This document shows, one piece after another, positions 44,945 through 54,084 of a DNA stretch of 64,000 nucleotides. The translations under genes and the position numbers were made by a program. Source of the DNA: UBA3210 sp963653535 (GTDB lineage Bacteria > Bacillota_I > Bacilli_A > RFN20 > CAG-449); the NCBI GenBank assembly GCA_963653535.1, contig CAVJWU010000002.1, forward strand, positions 53,362 through 117,361, given 5' to 3'. Position 1 is the first letter of the stretch. Each line of letters begins with the position of its first letter. The notes under the pieces were generated by a model that saw nothing but the letters and a program-made list of their open reading frames with translations, ran no database searches and was not told the DNA's origin.

Positions 44945-46528
44945 TTATAATTCTTTAGAAAATTTTTCTAAGAATTCATCATAACTACAATTTCGATCGA
45001 TAATTTTATTTTCTGAGATATATATTATTCTATTTGCGACAGTGTTAATTAATTCATGGTCATGCGAAGTAAATAATAATACACCTTTATAATTAATTAA
45101 ACCCTTATTTAACGCAGTAATTGATTCAAGATCTAAATGGTTCGTAGGATCATCCATAATGAGAAGATTGCCACTTGTTAACATCATCTTCGCCATCATA
45201 CATCTAACTTTTTCACCGCCAGAAAGAACCGCGCAAGATTTTAAAGCTTCTTCATTAGAAAAAAGCATTCTACCGAGCCAACCACGAATATAAGATTCAT
45301 TTTGATCTTTTGAATAAGGTCTAAGCCAATCAACTAAGGTTAATGAGCCGTCTTTAAAATAAGAAGAATTATCACTTGGTAAATATGATTTAGTGATAGT
45401 AATACCAAATTTAAAATCACCTGAAGTAGGTTCTTCTTCGCCGTTAAGAATATTGAATAAAGTAGTTAAAGCAAGAGAATTCTTGCTGATAAAAGCTACT
45501 TTTTCACCTTTTTTAAGGCTAAAAGATAAATTTTTGAATAAGTCATCTTTACTTAAATTATTAACTTCTAAGACATCATTACCAATTTCTCTTTCAATTT
45601 TAAAATCAATAAATGGATATACTCGACTTGAAGGAACCATTTCTTCGACGTTAATTTTTTCAAGTTCTTTCTTTCTTGAAGTCGCTTGTTTCGATTTAGA
45701 AGCATTCGCGCTGAAACGAGCGATGAATTCTTGTAATTCTTTAATTCTTTGTTCTTTTTTAGAGTTTTGGTCTTTTAATTGTCTTTGAATTAATTGGCTT
45801 GATTCATACCAGAATTCATAATTACCAACAAACATATTGATTTTACCATAATCAACATCACAAATTCTTGTACATACTTTGTTTAAGAAATGACGATCAT
45901 GAGAAACAATGATAACCGTGTTAGTGAACGAATATAAGAAAGATTCTAACCAAGCAGTTGCGATTGCATCTAAGTTATTAGTAGGTTCATCAAGAAGTAA
46001 AATATCAGGATTACCAAATAAAGCTTGAGCGAGAAGAACTTTAACTTTTTCTTTTGCATCAATATCCTTCATTAATAAATCATGTTTATCTTCACTAATG
46101 CCTAAATTAGATAACATTGTTCTTGCATTTGAATCAGCTTCCCAACCATCTAATTCCATAAATTCATTTTCAAGTTCTGCCGCGCGAATACCATCTTCTT
46201 CACTAAAATCCATTTTGGCATATAATTCATCTTTTTGCTTCATGATTTCAATTAAACGAGGATGGCCTTGAATAACTGCATCGACTAAAGTGAATTCATC
46301 ATAAGCATTTTGATTTTGTTTTAAAATAGACATTCTTTCGTGTTCAGTTAAAGTTACTGATCCTGAGGTAGGTTCGAGTTCACCAGATATAATTTTTAAA
46401 AATGTGGATTTTCCAGCACCATTCGCACCAATTATTCCATAACAATTATCCTTTTGGAAATTGATATTAACATCTTTAAATAATACTCTTCCGCCGAACT
46501 GCATTGATACATTACTTACTGATAGCAT
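44945..46528 (-). CDS. ABC-F family ATPase, YbiT/YkpA-like
   Basis: 527 residues, two ATPase domains, no membrane part. NBD1: Walker A GIIGANGAGKSTFLK, Walker B ILLLDEPTNNLD, signature degenerate (DAKEKVKVLLAQALFG). The P-site-tRNA interaction motif linker has the family segment FIARFSANASKSKQATSR. NBD2: Walker A reduced to ISKNSLALTTLF without the invariant Lys, but signature LSGGEKVRCMMAK and Walker B LLIMDDPTNHLD are kept. Probably acts on ribosomes. Its start overlaps the SDR gene by 17 bases; AAAGGAG precedes the ATG. Confidence 0.9.
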   Translation of the reverse strand: MLSVSNVSMQFGGRVLFKDVNINFQKDNCYGIIGANGAGKSTFLKIISGELEPTSGSVTLTEHERMSILKQNQNAYDEFTLVDAVIQGHPRLIEIMKQKDELYAKMDFSEEDGIRAAELENEFMELDGWEADSNARTMLSNLGISEDKHDLLMKDIDAKEKVKVLLAQALFGNPDILLLDEPTNNLDAIATAWLESFLYSFTNTVIIVSHDRHFLNKVCTRICDVDYGKINMFVGNYEFWYESSQLIQRQLKDQNSKKEQRIKELQEFIARFSANASKSKQATSRKKELEKINVEEMVPSSRVYPFIDFKIEREIGNDVLEVNNLSKDDLFKNLSFSLKKGEKVAFISKNSLALTTLFNILNGEEEPTSGDFKFGITITKSYLPSDNSSYFKDGSLTLVDWLRPYSKDQNESYIRGWLGRMLFSNEEALKSCAVLSGGEKVRCMMAKMMLTSGNLLIMDDPTNHLDLESITALNKGLINYKGVLLFTSHDHELINTVANRIIYISENKIIDRNCSYDEFLEKFSKEL

Positions 46529-47411
46529 CTAATTTCTCCTTTATATATAGTTTTGTTTCTTCGTTAATTCCTTCTTTTTTTATATAAGAAGGAAATTTGT
46601 TTGCTTTAGGATATGAAGAAACATGAAATATCCCGCGAGGTGTAATATAAGGTTTATCTTTTTTAGTAAATAATCCTTCAAAATAAATTAGACTTGCCTT
46701 ATTTACATCAAAAGTAAAAAAAGTAAATATGTGATGTTTAATAATACTTAATTTATTTTTTAAGCCAGTTTTACTAGAAGTAATAATATTAGTTTTTGTC
46801 ACTCCTGGATGAAGTAAAATATAAATAATACCATTATCTTTTAAACTAAGTTCATAAACAAATCTACTTAAACAATATTTTGAATAAGCATACATCTTAT
46901 TTCTTTTTAATGTGTCACTTTTTAGTAAACTCACTTTTTTAGCATATATCGCGGTTAATGAAGTAACGAATAATAATCTTGTTTTATTAACAATAAAATA
47001 ATCTTCTAAAGAATAATATAATTTATAAACGCCGATAAAATTAGTTCCAAATGTTAATTCAAAATTATCTTCCGTTTTATAATCTTCTTTAGAAGAATAT
47101 ACTCCTACATTAAAAACAAAATAATCAATATGATCAAACTTTTCTTTGAGCGATAAACTAAATTCCTCGATTGAAAGAAAACTTGCTTGATCTAGTTTTA
47201 AAATTGTAATTTTAGAAAGAGGAAATTCATCTTGAAGTTCATTTAAAATTAATTTCCCTTTTTCTAAATTTCTTATTCCTAAAATGACATTTGCACCTTT
47301 TTTTAAGACTAACTTACAAAAGGCTAGTCCTAGTCCAGAACTAGCACCAGTAATTACGATAAATTTACCTTCTAATGAAGGATATTTATCTAAATATGCA
47401 TCAATATTCAT
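46512..47411 (-). CDS. Short-chain dehydrogenase/reductase
   Basis: 299 residues. Rossmann motif VITGASSGLGLAF near residue 20, NVGV in place of NNAG near 96, and catalytic YAYSK near 174. The overall shape resembles retinol-dehydrogenase-like SDRs. The substrate is unknown. It overlaps nrnA by one base and the ABC-F gene by 17, so it belongs to the operon. Confidence 0.8.
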   Translation of the reverse strand: MNIDAYLDKYPSLEGKFIVITGASSGLGLAFCKLVLKKGANVILGIRNLEKGKLILNELQDEFPLSKITILKLDQASFLSIEEFSLSLKEKFDHIDYFVFNVGVYSSKEDYKTEDNFELTFGTNFIGVYKLYYSLEDYFIVNKTRLLFVTSLTAIYAKKVSLLKSDTLKRNKMYAYSKYCLSRFVYELSLKDNGIIYILLHPGVTKTNIITSSKTGLKNKLSIIKHHIFTFFTFDVNKASLIYFEGLFTKKDKPYITPRGIFHVSSYPKANKFPSYIKKEGINEETKLYIKEKLDAISK

Positions 47412-48382
47412 TAAATTAAATCTTCTAAATCTTTAATTAAAGAAGGTAATTCATCCATTGATTTTAAAGTTGCTCCTGAAGCGTTTTTATGTCCACCACC
47501 GCGATAAGAAGAACAAACACCAGAAATATCAATTTCTTTAGATCTAACTGATACTCTAAATTCTTGTTTTTCACTAATTTCGGTGACACAGAACCAAATA
47601 GGTACATTACGAATATTTGACATTAATGAAAGATGTTCTTTACCTCTTTCATTATCAATTCCTAACGCATCTAAATCTTCTTGCATTAAAGTATAATAAG
47701 CGACACCTTTAGATGTAAATGTCATATTGTTTAAGACATATTTTTGAAATTTTAATGATTCAACATCTTTTTCATAAAGTGGTAAATAAACTTCTTTATT
47801 AGGTTTTAAATTGCTGCTTAATAACATACTAGCAATATCAAATGTTTCTTTAGTTGTTGAAGGGAACATAAAACGACCAGAATCTGTAACTATCCCAGTA
47901 AAGAAATATTTGCAAGCGTTCTTACTTAAAGGATATTTTTTTGAATTAGAGTAACAGAAATCAGCGATTAGTTCCGCGCAGGCAGCAATTTCATTCGCGA
48001 CAATATTTAAATCACCATAAGGTTCAATATTTGGATGGTGATCAAATTTGATTTTATATGTTGCTTTTTTATATCTATCATCAGAGATTCTCTTTGTATT
48101 TCCTGTATCACAAATAATCGCAAGGAATGGTTTTTCAAACCAACTATCATCTAATTTTTCCATAAAAGGAAAGGTTTTACCTGAATAAGATGAAGAATCT
48201 TCACCTACATAATGAATTTCCTTAGTAACGAAATTATCTCTTAACCAAGTGACTAAACCCATTTGGCATCCAAAAGCATCTCCATCAGGTCTTTGATGAC
48301 GGAAAACACAAATTCGGTCAAATTCTTTAATTTTTTTAAGAGCTAATTTAAATTCTTTTTTATATATTTTATCGTAGTACAT
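47411..48382 (-). CDS. nrnA: Bifunctional oligoribonuclease/pAp phosphatase NrnA
   Basis: 323 residues of the DHH-DHHA1 family. Motifs: RHQRPDGDAFGCQMGL (DHH motif I), CDTGNTKRISD, KIKFDHHPN (DHH) and the DHHA1 stretch YRGGGHKNASGA. It degrades very short RNAs and pAp. Ten bases separate it from the cysteine desulfurase gene. Confidence 0.92.
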   Translation of the reverse strand: MYYDKIYKKEFKLALKKIKEFDRICVFRHQRPDGDAFGCQMGLVTWLRDNFVTKEIHYVGEDSSSYSGKTFPFMEKLDDSWFEKPFLAIICDTGNTKRISDDRYKKATYKIKFDHHPNIEPYGDLNIVANEIAACAELIADFCYSNSKKYPLSKNACKYFFTGIVTDSGRFMFPSTTKETFDIASMLLSSNLKPNKEVYLPLYEKDVESLKFQKYVLNNMTFTSKGVAYYTLMQEDLDALGIDNERGKEHLSLMSNIRNVPIWFCVTEISEKQEFRVSVRSKEIDISGVCSSYRGGGHKNASGATLKSMDELPSLIKDLEDLI

Positions 48383-48392
48383 GTCGTCTCCT

Positions 48393-49514
48393 TTATTTTA
48401 TACTTTTTAATACTTTTTCTAATTCTTCGATGAAGATATTAACTTCATCTAAACTATTTTCATATGAGAAAGAAACTCTAATAGCATTAGTCGCTCTTTC
48501 AAGCGAATATCCCATTGCTTCAATAACATAACTATATGGTTTCTTTTTACTTGAACAAGCAGATTTAGTAGAAACATAGATTTCTTTTAATGATAAACCT
48601 TCTTGAACTACACTTGCCTTTTTATTGACACTGAAATTAATGATAAATGGTGAACCATTCTTAGCTGAGTTGATATTAACATTATCCAAAGCAGATAATT
48701 TTTCATACATATAATCATGAATTTCTTTTACTTTATTGTATCTAATATCAATATTTTCATAAGCGATACGTAAAGTCTTAGCTAAACAAACTTCATAAGG
48801 AAAGTTATTAGTCCCGGATCGATAAGAAAATTCTTGTCCTCCTCCATCGATTAAAGGGACTAAATCAATATTTTTCTTTTTTAAAAGAAGTCCGCTTCCT
48901 TTAAAACCATTTATTTTATGGGCAGACATAGAAACTAAATCAACATCTTTAAATGAAATATTTACTTTACCAATGGCTTGTGTTGCATCCGAATGAAAAA
49001 CAATCTTTGGATAATCTTTTAACATTTTAGCGATATTACTAATATCATTAATTGATCCAACTTCATTATTAATCGCCATAATAGAAACAAGAATTGTATC
49101 TTCTCTTAACGCTTTTTTTAATGTATCTAGTTCAACCACTCCATCTTTATTTACATCTAAATAAGTAACGTCAAATCCATATAAATCATGCATTTGCTTA
49201 AATACATTTAAAACCGAAGGATGTTCAACTTTACTAGTTATAATATGATTTCCTCTGTTTTTATATTTTAAACATGTTCCTTTAATCGCGAGATTATTTG
49301 CTTCTGAAGCTCCCGAAGTAAAAATAACTTCTCCTTCCGTGCAAGAAAATATTTTAGCAATTTGATTTCGCGCTTGTTCTTCTAAAGATAAAACTTCTAA
49401 TCCTAATTTGTGATTGGAAGCAGGATTAGCGAAATATCTTTCATTGACCTTATTAAAAGAGGTTAATACCTCTTTATTTAATTTAGTTGTTGCAGCATTA
49501 TCAAAATAAATCAT
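48393..49514 (-). CDS. Cysteine desulfurase (NifS/IscS-like)
   Basis: 373 residues, class V aminotransferase fold. Substrate and PLP motifs: YFDNAATTKLN at the start, HSDATQAIGKV, PLP lysine in MSAHKINGFKGSG, and the active cysteine in VSTKSACSSKKK. It supplies sulfur for tRNA thiolation or Fe-S clusters. AGGTGA precedes the ATG. It follows ezrA; thiI, its frequent partner in Bacilli, is not present here. Confidence 0.9.
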   Translation of the reverse strand: MIYFDNAATTKLNKEVLTSFNKVNERYFANPASNHKLGLEVLSLEEQARNQIAKIFSCTEGEVIFTSGASEANNLAIKGTCLKYKNRGNHIITSKVEHPSVLNVFKQMHDLYGFDVTYLDVNKDGVVELDTLKKALREDTILVSIMAINNEVGSINDISNIAKMLKDYPKIVFHSDATQAIGKVNISFKDVDLVSMSAHKINGFKGSGLLLKKKNIDLVPLIDGGGQEFSYRSGTNNFPYEVCLAKTLRIAYENIDIRYNKVKEIHDYMYEKLSALDNVNINSAKNGSPFIINFSVNKKASVVQEGLSLKEIYVSTKSACSSKKKPYSYVIEAMGYSLERATNAIRVSFSYENSLDEVNIFIEELEKVLKSIK

Positions 49515-49522
49515 TTTTTCAC

Positions 49523-51277
49523 CTACTTAACTTGATCAGGACGCATTCTTTTAATGATAGAAACTGTTTCATCAATAGTTCTAGTGAAGTCACCTTCAAA
49601 GAATGATTGTCCTGCGCTATCGAGGGAGAATTTACATTCCATAAATCCTTGGCGATATTGATTCGCGTAAACAATAGAATTTTCTGCATATTTACATTGG
49701 TTATATTGTTCCGTAATATCTTTAATTAATATTTCAATAGTTTCTTGTGCATTTACTAATATCTCATTTGCTTTAGTTACATCAATTGGCTTTCTTTTAA
49801 AAATATCACCAACTTGTTCTAAATACTTAAATGATTTATCAAATTGAACTTTGAGTCGAACTGTATAATCAGGTACAGCCATCTCTCTAAGTAAAGCTTG
49901 ATTATCTTTTAGTTTTAAATAATATTCACAAATCATCTTATAATCATTTTCTGCATCATTTTTTAACGATAAAAGATAAGAATTAAAATCATTAATAATT
50001 TGGTTAATTCTTGCCATCTCACTCGTCATATCATAAATTTTTCTAACAATTAAAGAATATGGTTGACGAGCCGCGGAATGAATATAATTATCTAAATCTC
50101 TCTTTATTGTTTGGACATTGTTGACATCTTCTTCAAGTTCAGTAATCTTTTCAAGGTACTTATCTTGAATTAAATATACTTCTTCATAATTTGGTAAAGC
50201 TCTTTTTATTTTCTTAAATTGTTTTTCAAGTTCATATGTTTGATTATATATATTATCGCAGTTTTGATCAAAATATTTTTTTGCTTCTTCTTCTTCATCA
50301 AATGCTTTAAAAACATTCATAATATCATCATCAATTTGATCTAAAGAAGAACTAACATTAGAAAATTTAAATGAACATAAATTATGTGTGATCTCTTCTA
50401 ATTTGGCATTATAAGAATCAATTTTTGCAATAATTTTTAGATGATGTAAAGGATAATCTTGATTTTGAAGATCTTCATAACGAGTTTTAATTTCTTCAAT
50501 TCGACTAGGAATAATTTTAGTTGCCTTAACGCAAAATGAAGGTAAATCATCAAAAGATCCTTCTAAAGCATCAACTACTTGTTTAACGACTGGAAGTTTT
50601 TGACTTGCTTCATCGTAACGAGCGCTTTTACAAAGATTTTCACATTCATCAAAGATTTTTTGAATCTTATCAAAGACTTTAGTAAATGAATCTTCCATTA
50701 GACTAAGTTCTGTTTTATGAGTTTCATATTTTTCTTTTAAAGCTCTAAACTTTCTTGATAATTCAATATTATCTTGACGGAATTCTTCATCCTTTTGTAA
50801 TAACTTATTTAAATCGTTATAAAGTTCAGTTGTCTTTCTTTCGAATTCATATATAACCTTTTTAGTTGAATCAATTAAATTTTTATTTTTAGAATGATTA
50901 GATTTATCATTTAATTTTTTCTTTAATCCATCGAGTGCGACATAAGAATTACGATCATTATTTTGTAAGATTTCTTGGTAACGATTATCGTATTCATCAC
51001 TAACATCGACATAATCGACATTTTTATTCGCAATATCTCTTAATCTATTGAGATAAGTTTCAATATCATCAATTAAAATTTGATGTACATTAGTATACTT
51101 TTTTTCTAGTTCTCTAATAGTTCTAGTTTCATTTCTCGCTTTAATAACGAAAAAATAAATAAAAATAATTGCGATAACAACTACTACTAGTATGCCGATA
51201 ATAACCCAAAAGATAGGATTTGATACAATTGACTTAGAATTTTCTACGTTTTCTTCAAGGAAATTGATTAGTTTCAT
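49523..51277 (-). CDS. ezrA: Septation ring regulator EzrA
   Basis: 584 residues from the ATG at 51277, which has AGGAGG. One N-terminal membrane helix (PIFWVIIGILVVVVIAIIFI) is followed by a long cytoplasmic region of spectrin-like coiled coils. This architecture and the position before a cysteine desulfurase match EzrA of Bacillus, which controls FtsZ ring number and links to cell-wall synthesis. Its presence argues for FtsZ-based division and a Bacilli origin. Confidence 0.88.
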   Translation of the reverse strand: MKLINFLEENVENSKSIVSNPIFWVIIGILVVVVIAIIFIYFFVIKARNETRTIRELEKKYTNVHQILIDDIETYLNRLRDIANKNVDYVDVSDEYDNRYQEILQNNDRNSYVALDGLKKKLNDKSNHSKNKNLIDSTKKVIYEFERKTTELYNDLNKLLQKDEEFRQDNIELSRKFRALKEKYETHKTELSLMEDSFTKVFDKIQKIFDECENLCKSARYDEASQKLPVVKQVVDALEGSFDDLPSFCVKATKIIPSRIEEIKTRYEDLQNQDYPLHHLKIIAKIDSYNAKLEEITHNLCSFKFSNVSSSLDQIDDDIMNVFKAFDEEEEAKKYFDQNCDNIYNQTYELEKQFKKIKRALPNYEEVYLIQDKYLEKITELEEDVNNVQTIKRDLDNYIHSAARQPYSLIVRKIYDMTSEMARINQIINDFNSYLLSLKNDAENDYKMICEYYLKLKDNQALLREMAVPDYTVRLKVQFDKSFKYLEQVGDIFKRKPIDVTKANEILVNAQETIEILIKDITEQYNQCKYAENSIVYANQYRQGFMECKFSLDSAGQSFFEGDFTRTIDETVSIIKRMRPDQVK

Positions 51278-51380
51278 AATTACCTCCTGCATAAAAAAAT
51301 AACTACTACAAGTATACATAATTTTTAATAAAAATTAAATAGTAATTAAGGCAAGTTAACTAAAATATTTAAAATAATCA

Positions 51381-51410
51381 TTGACATATTAGTTTTGTTT
51401 ATAATACAAT
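51381..51410 (+). promoter_or_regulatory. rpsD promoter
   Basis: TTGACA (51381-51386), 18 bases, TACAAT (51405-51410), about 150 bases before the rpsD start. Confidence 0.65.
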
Positions 51411-51417
51411 AATTAGG

Positions 51418-51562
51418 CATGTGCAATTAGCAGTTAGATACACCCTGCTGATGATTCTTCAAAGAAGTAGCTAAGCTAAATATTAGCGAAGAAGTTTCAC
51501 CCAGAGGACATGGGATCTATCCTCACTTTGTACAGCGATGTATTTGAAAGGAGATTTGACAG
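51418..51562 (+). promoter_or_regulatory. Probable S4 autoregulatory leader of rpsD
   Basis: An untranslated leader of about 145 bases with several GC-containing short stems lies between the promoter and AAAGGAGA of rpsD. In Bacillus the rpsD leader folds into a pseudoknot that S4 binds to repress its own translation; length and position agree, but I have not verified the fold. Confidence 0.55.
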
Positions 51563-52174
51563 ATGTCAAGATACACAGGACCAGCTTGGAAATTAGGTAG
51601 AAGATTAAACTACTCAACAATTGAAACTGGAAAAGATTTAGCAAAACGTCCTTACGGACCAGGCAAAGCAAAAGATGCAAGACCTAAGAAATTATCAGAA
51701 TATGGTAAACAATTAACAGAAAAGCAAAAATTAAGATTTACTTATGGCGTTTCTGAAAAACAATTCGCAAACTTATTCAAAAAAGCAAAAGCAAAGAAAG
51801 GTGTTGTCACAGGTACAGCTTTCATGCAATTATTAGAATCTAGATTAGACAACTTAGTATATAGAGTTGGTTTCGCTAGAACTAGAAGAGCTGCTAGACA
51901 ATTAGTCAACCATGGCCATATCTTAGTAAATGGTAAGAAAGTTGATATCCCATCATATATTTGTAAAGCAAATGATGTTATCACATTAAAAGAAACATCA
52001 AAGAACTTAAAAGTAGTTAACGAATCTCTTGAATCATTAACAATCGTTGTTCCTTATGTAGAAGTTAACAAAGAAACTAAAGTTGCAAAATACTTAAGAC
52101 TTCCAGAACGTAACGAAATGACAAGTGCAATCGATGATTCATTAATCATTGAATACTACAACAAAATGCTTTAA
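51563..52174 (+). CDS. rpsD: Ribosomal protein uS4
   Basis: 203 residues, full length. MSRYTGPAWKLGRRL at the start and the S4 RNA-binding domain RLDNLVYRVGFARTRRAARQ followed by NHGHILVNGKKVDIPSY. It is a primary 16S rRNA-binding protein. It is transcribed alone, as is usual in Firmicutes, with leader and terminator. Confidence 0.98.
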   Translation: MSRYTGPAWKLGRRLNYSTIETGKDLAKRPYGPGKAKDARPKKLSEYGKQLTEKQKLRFTYGVSEKQFANLFKKAKAKKGVVTGTAFMQLLESRLDNLVYRVGFARTRRAARQLVNHGHILVNGKKVDIPSYICKANDVITLKETSKNLKVVNESLESLTIVVPYVEVNKETKVAKYLRLPERNEMTSAIDDSLIIEYYNKML

Positions 52175-52196
52175 TTTAATAACTAAAGTTATTTAT

Positions 52197-52225
52197 AACC
52201 TATGCAGATTGCATAGGTTTTTTTG
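52197..52225 (+). terminator. Terminator of rpsD
   Basis: A perfect 10-bp stem AACCTATGCA/TGCATAGGTT with a 3-base loop, then TTTTTGTG. Confidence 0.9.
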
Positions 52226-52246
52226 TGTTTTAATTTATATTGGCCA

Positions 52247-52274
52247 TAAAAAAACCGTCAATATTTACTGACGG
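52247..52274 (-). terminator. Terminator of the zinc-finger gene
   Basis: The stem CCGTCA/TGACGG followed on the minus strand by TTTTTTTATGG. Confidence 0.8.
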
Positions 52275-52285
52275 CTAAAAATCTA

Positions 52286-52690
52286 TTATTTACTATTTTT
52301 AATGAATTTAATATTGTTTTCTTCTAAGAAATTAATTACTTTTTCTTTTTCTTCATCAGATCCCGTAACAACTAAATGTAATGAATTATCATGTTCTTTA
52401 ACGATTTGGCTAAATTCTAATCCTGAAAGTTCACTAACCTTTTTTACTGCATTTGGGAAAGATAAGCCTTCAATTTTTTGAACAAAAGTAAATACATTAC
52501 CTCCAACATTACAACTTGAGCAACGGAAATATTGTTTTTCTTGTGAAAAATCAATTTTGTCTTCTGCTTTGCAGAATGGGCAAGTAGCAATATTACGGAA
52601 TCCTTCTTTTTTAATTGTTACATATTTACTAGCAATATCAACAATGTTAACTTGACCTTTAATATAGTCAATTACTTCTGGTGCAATCAT
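52286..52690 (-). CDS. Stand-alone DnaG-type (CHC2-like) zinc-finger protein
   Basis: 134 residues. The N-terminal 90 closely follow the primase zinc domain: VDIASKYVTIKKEGFRNIA, then CPFC and CSSC, then GGNVFTFVQKIEGLSFPNA. DnaG normally has Cys-His-Cys-Cys; here all four ligands are Cys. The polymerase and helicase-binding domains are absent, and the last 40 residues (HLVVTGSDEEKEKVINFL) are unlike primase. The start at 52690 has AGGAG; the gene has its own terminator. It probably binds nucleic acid; the role is unknown. Confidence 0.75.
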   Translation of the reverse strand: MIAPEVIDYIKGQVNIVDIASKYVTIKKEGFRNIATCPFCKAEDKIDFSQEKQYFRCSSCNVGGNVFTFVQKIEGLSFPNAVKKVSELSGLEFSQIVKEHDNSLHLVVTGSDEEKEKVINFLEENNIKFIKNSK

Positions 52691-52763
52691 TTTCACTTCT
52701 CCTTATTTATCTCTAATAATATCACAATTTATAAGTAATAAATACTTTTTTTATTTTTTCTTC

Positions 52764-54080
52764 TTACAAATCATCTTCCATCGATTTATGTTCTTCTTTA
52801 AATTCACATTTGACTGAATTATCAATTACTTCTAATGGTTTAATTTTATATTTATCACAAATAAACATATTATTTTGTAAATATTTACAGTTCATACATT
52901 GTGTTTGTTTTAATTTTAAACATAATAAGGCAGTTTCTCTCGTGTTTAGATAATTACCATTTTTCTTCATATTTTGATAAGTAATATCAAATGATTTTTC
53001 TAGTTTTCGATCCTCAATCTTTTGAATGATAAAGGTTGAACTAACAAAATAAATAAAACCAATAACTGGAATAAAATAGCCACAGAAGACACGCCATAGT
53101 AGTAAGCATGAACCTGTATAATTTCCCATTATGGCTGAAAATACAATGGTAAATGTTGATTCAGCAACTCCAGCATTAGATGGAATTGGACTTAATGTAC
53201 CGATAAAACCAATAGCTTGATAACAAGCTAAGAAAAAGAACATGGTCGAAAAATCAAAAGAAATTTGTCCTTGTCCTAATAATAAATACATAAAGTAAGG
53301 AATCGAATTACTAATAATTTGGAATAAAGAATACATGATAATTGAAGGTATCGCTAAATAGAAATGTTTCATTAAATAAGAAACTTGTTTTCTTACCCTC
53401 TCCATTCTCTCATTTGATTCACGTACATAAGCTTCCTTTGAAGGAGATTTTTTAAATTTAACTGCGAAGAAAGCGCTGATATTGACTAATAATTTATTTA
53501 CTGGAGGACAATATGCCATAAGGATAAAGAACAAAACAGAAATAATAGCAAATGCAAAGCCATATAAAGCGACCCAAATAAGTTTAATTTCTGTCCCATT
53601 AGATAAATATAAAGTACAATCATGCACTTGGCATGAAATAAACATAATAAAATACATTACACCTTGAACTAAGGAAAAAATTATTTGATTTTGAGTTAAG
53701 CAATTTAATGATTCATCAATAGTAATGCCTCTTTTTTCCATATAATAAAGCATAAAAGGAAAATGACCAGTTCTTGAAGGAGTAATTGTTCCACCAAGTG
53801 ATCCATGTAAATAAATACCTACTGCATCATAAAATGGTTTCTTTTTATTAATTCTTTTTAAGGAAGAATAGATTACGAATGATTCTAAAGCCACCGTTAA
53901 AAGTAATATTCCCATAATAATTAGATAAGAATAAAAAGGTAAATTTTTTAGCGCACTCAAATCAGCAAAAACATTATTTTTAATTAAAAAATAAAGCATT
54001 AAAGCTGTGACTACAGCAATTATAATAATATTTAAAATTAATTTATTTTTGCTTATTAATTTTGTTGTCTTAGATTTCAT
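52764..54080 (-). CDS. Flippase-like membrane protein (YbhN/MprF transmembrane family)
   Basis: 438 residues with about eight membrane segments and the pattern GGTITPSRTGHFPFMLY plus IPSNAGVAESTF, typical of the lysyl-phosphatidylglycerol synthase/flippase transmembrane family (UPF0104). It may translocate lipids or glycolipids. The C-terminal 60 residues are cytoplasmic with a Cys-rich motif (CMNCKYL, MFICDKY, KCEF) that could bind a metal. Four bases from the methyltransferase gene upstream. Confidence 0.75.
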   Translation of the reverse strand: MKSKTTKLISKNKLILNIIIIAVVTALMLYFLIKNNVFADLSALKNLPFYSYLIIMGILLLTVALESFVIYSSLKRINKKKPFYDAVGIYLHGSLGGTITPSRTGHFPFMLYYMEKRGITIDESLNCLTQNQIIFSLVQGVMYFIMFISCQVHDCTLYLSNGTEIKLIWVALYGFAFAIISVLFFILMAYCPPVNKLLVNISAFFAVKFKKSPSKEAYVRESNERMERVRKQVSYLMKHFYLAIPSIIMYSLFQIISNSIPYFMYLLLGQGQISFDFSTMFFFLACYQAIGFIGTLSPIPSNAGVAESTFTIVFSAIMGNYTGSCLLLWRVFCGYFIPVIGFIYFVSSTFIIQKIEDRKLEKSFDITYQNMKKNGNYLNTRETALLCLKLKQTQCMNCKYLQNNMFICDKYKIKPLEVIDNSVKCEFKEEHKSMEDDL

Positions 54081-54084
54081 ATGA

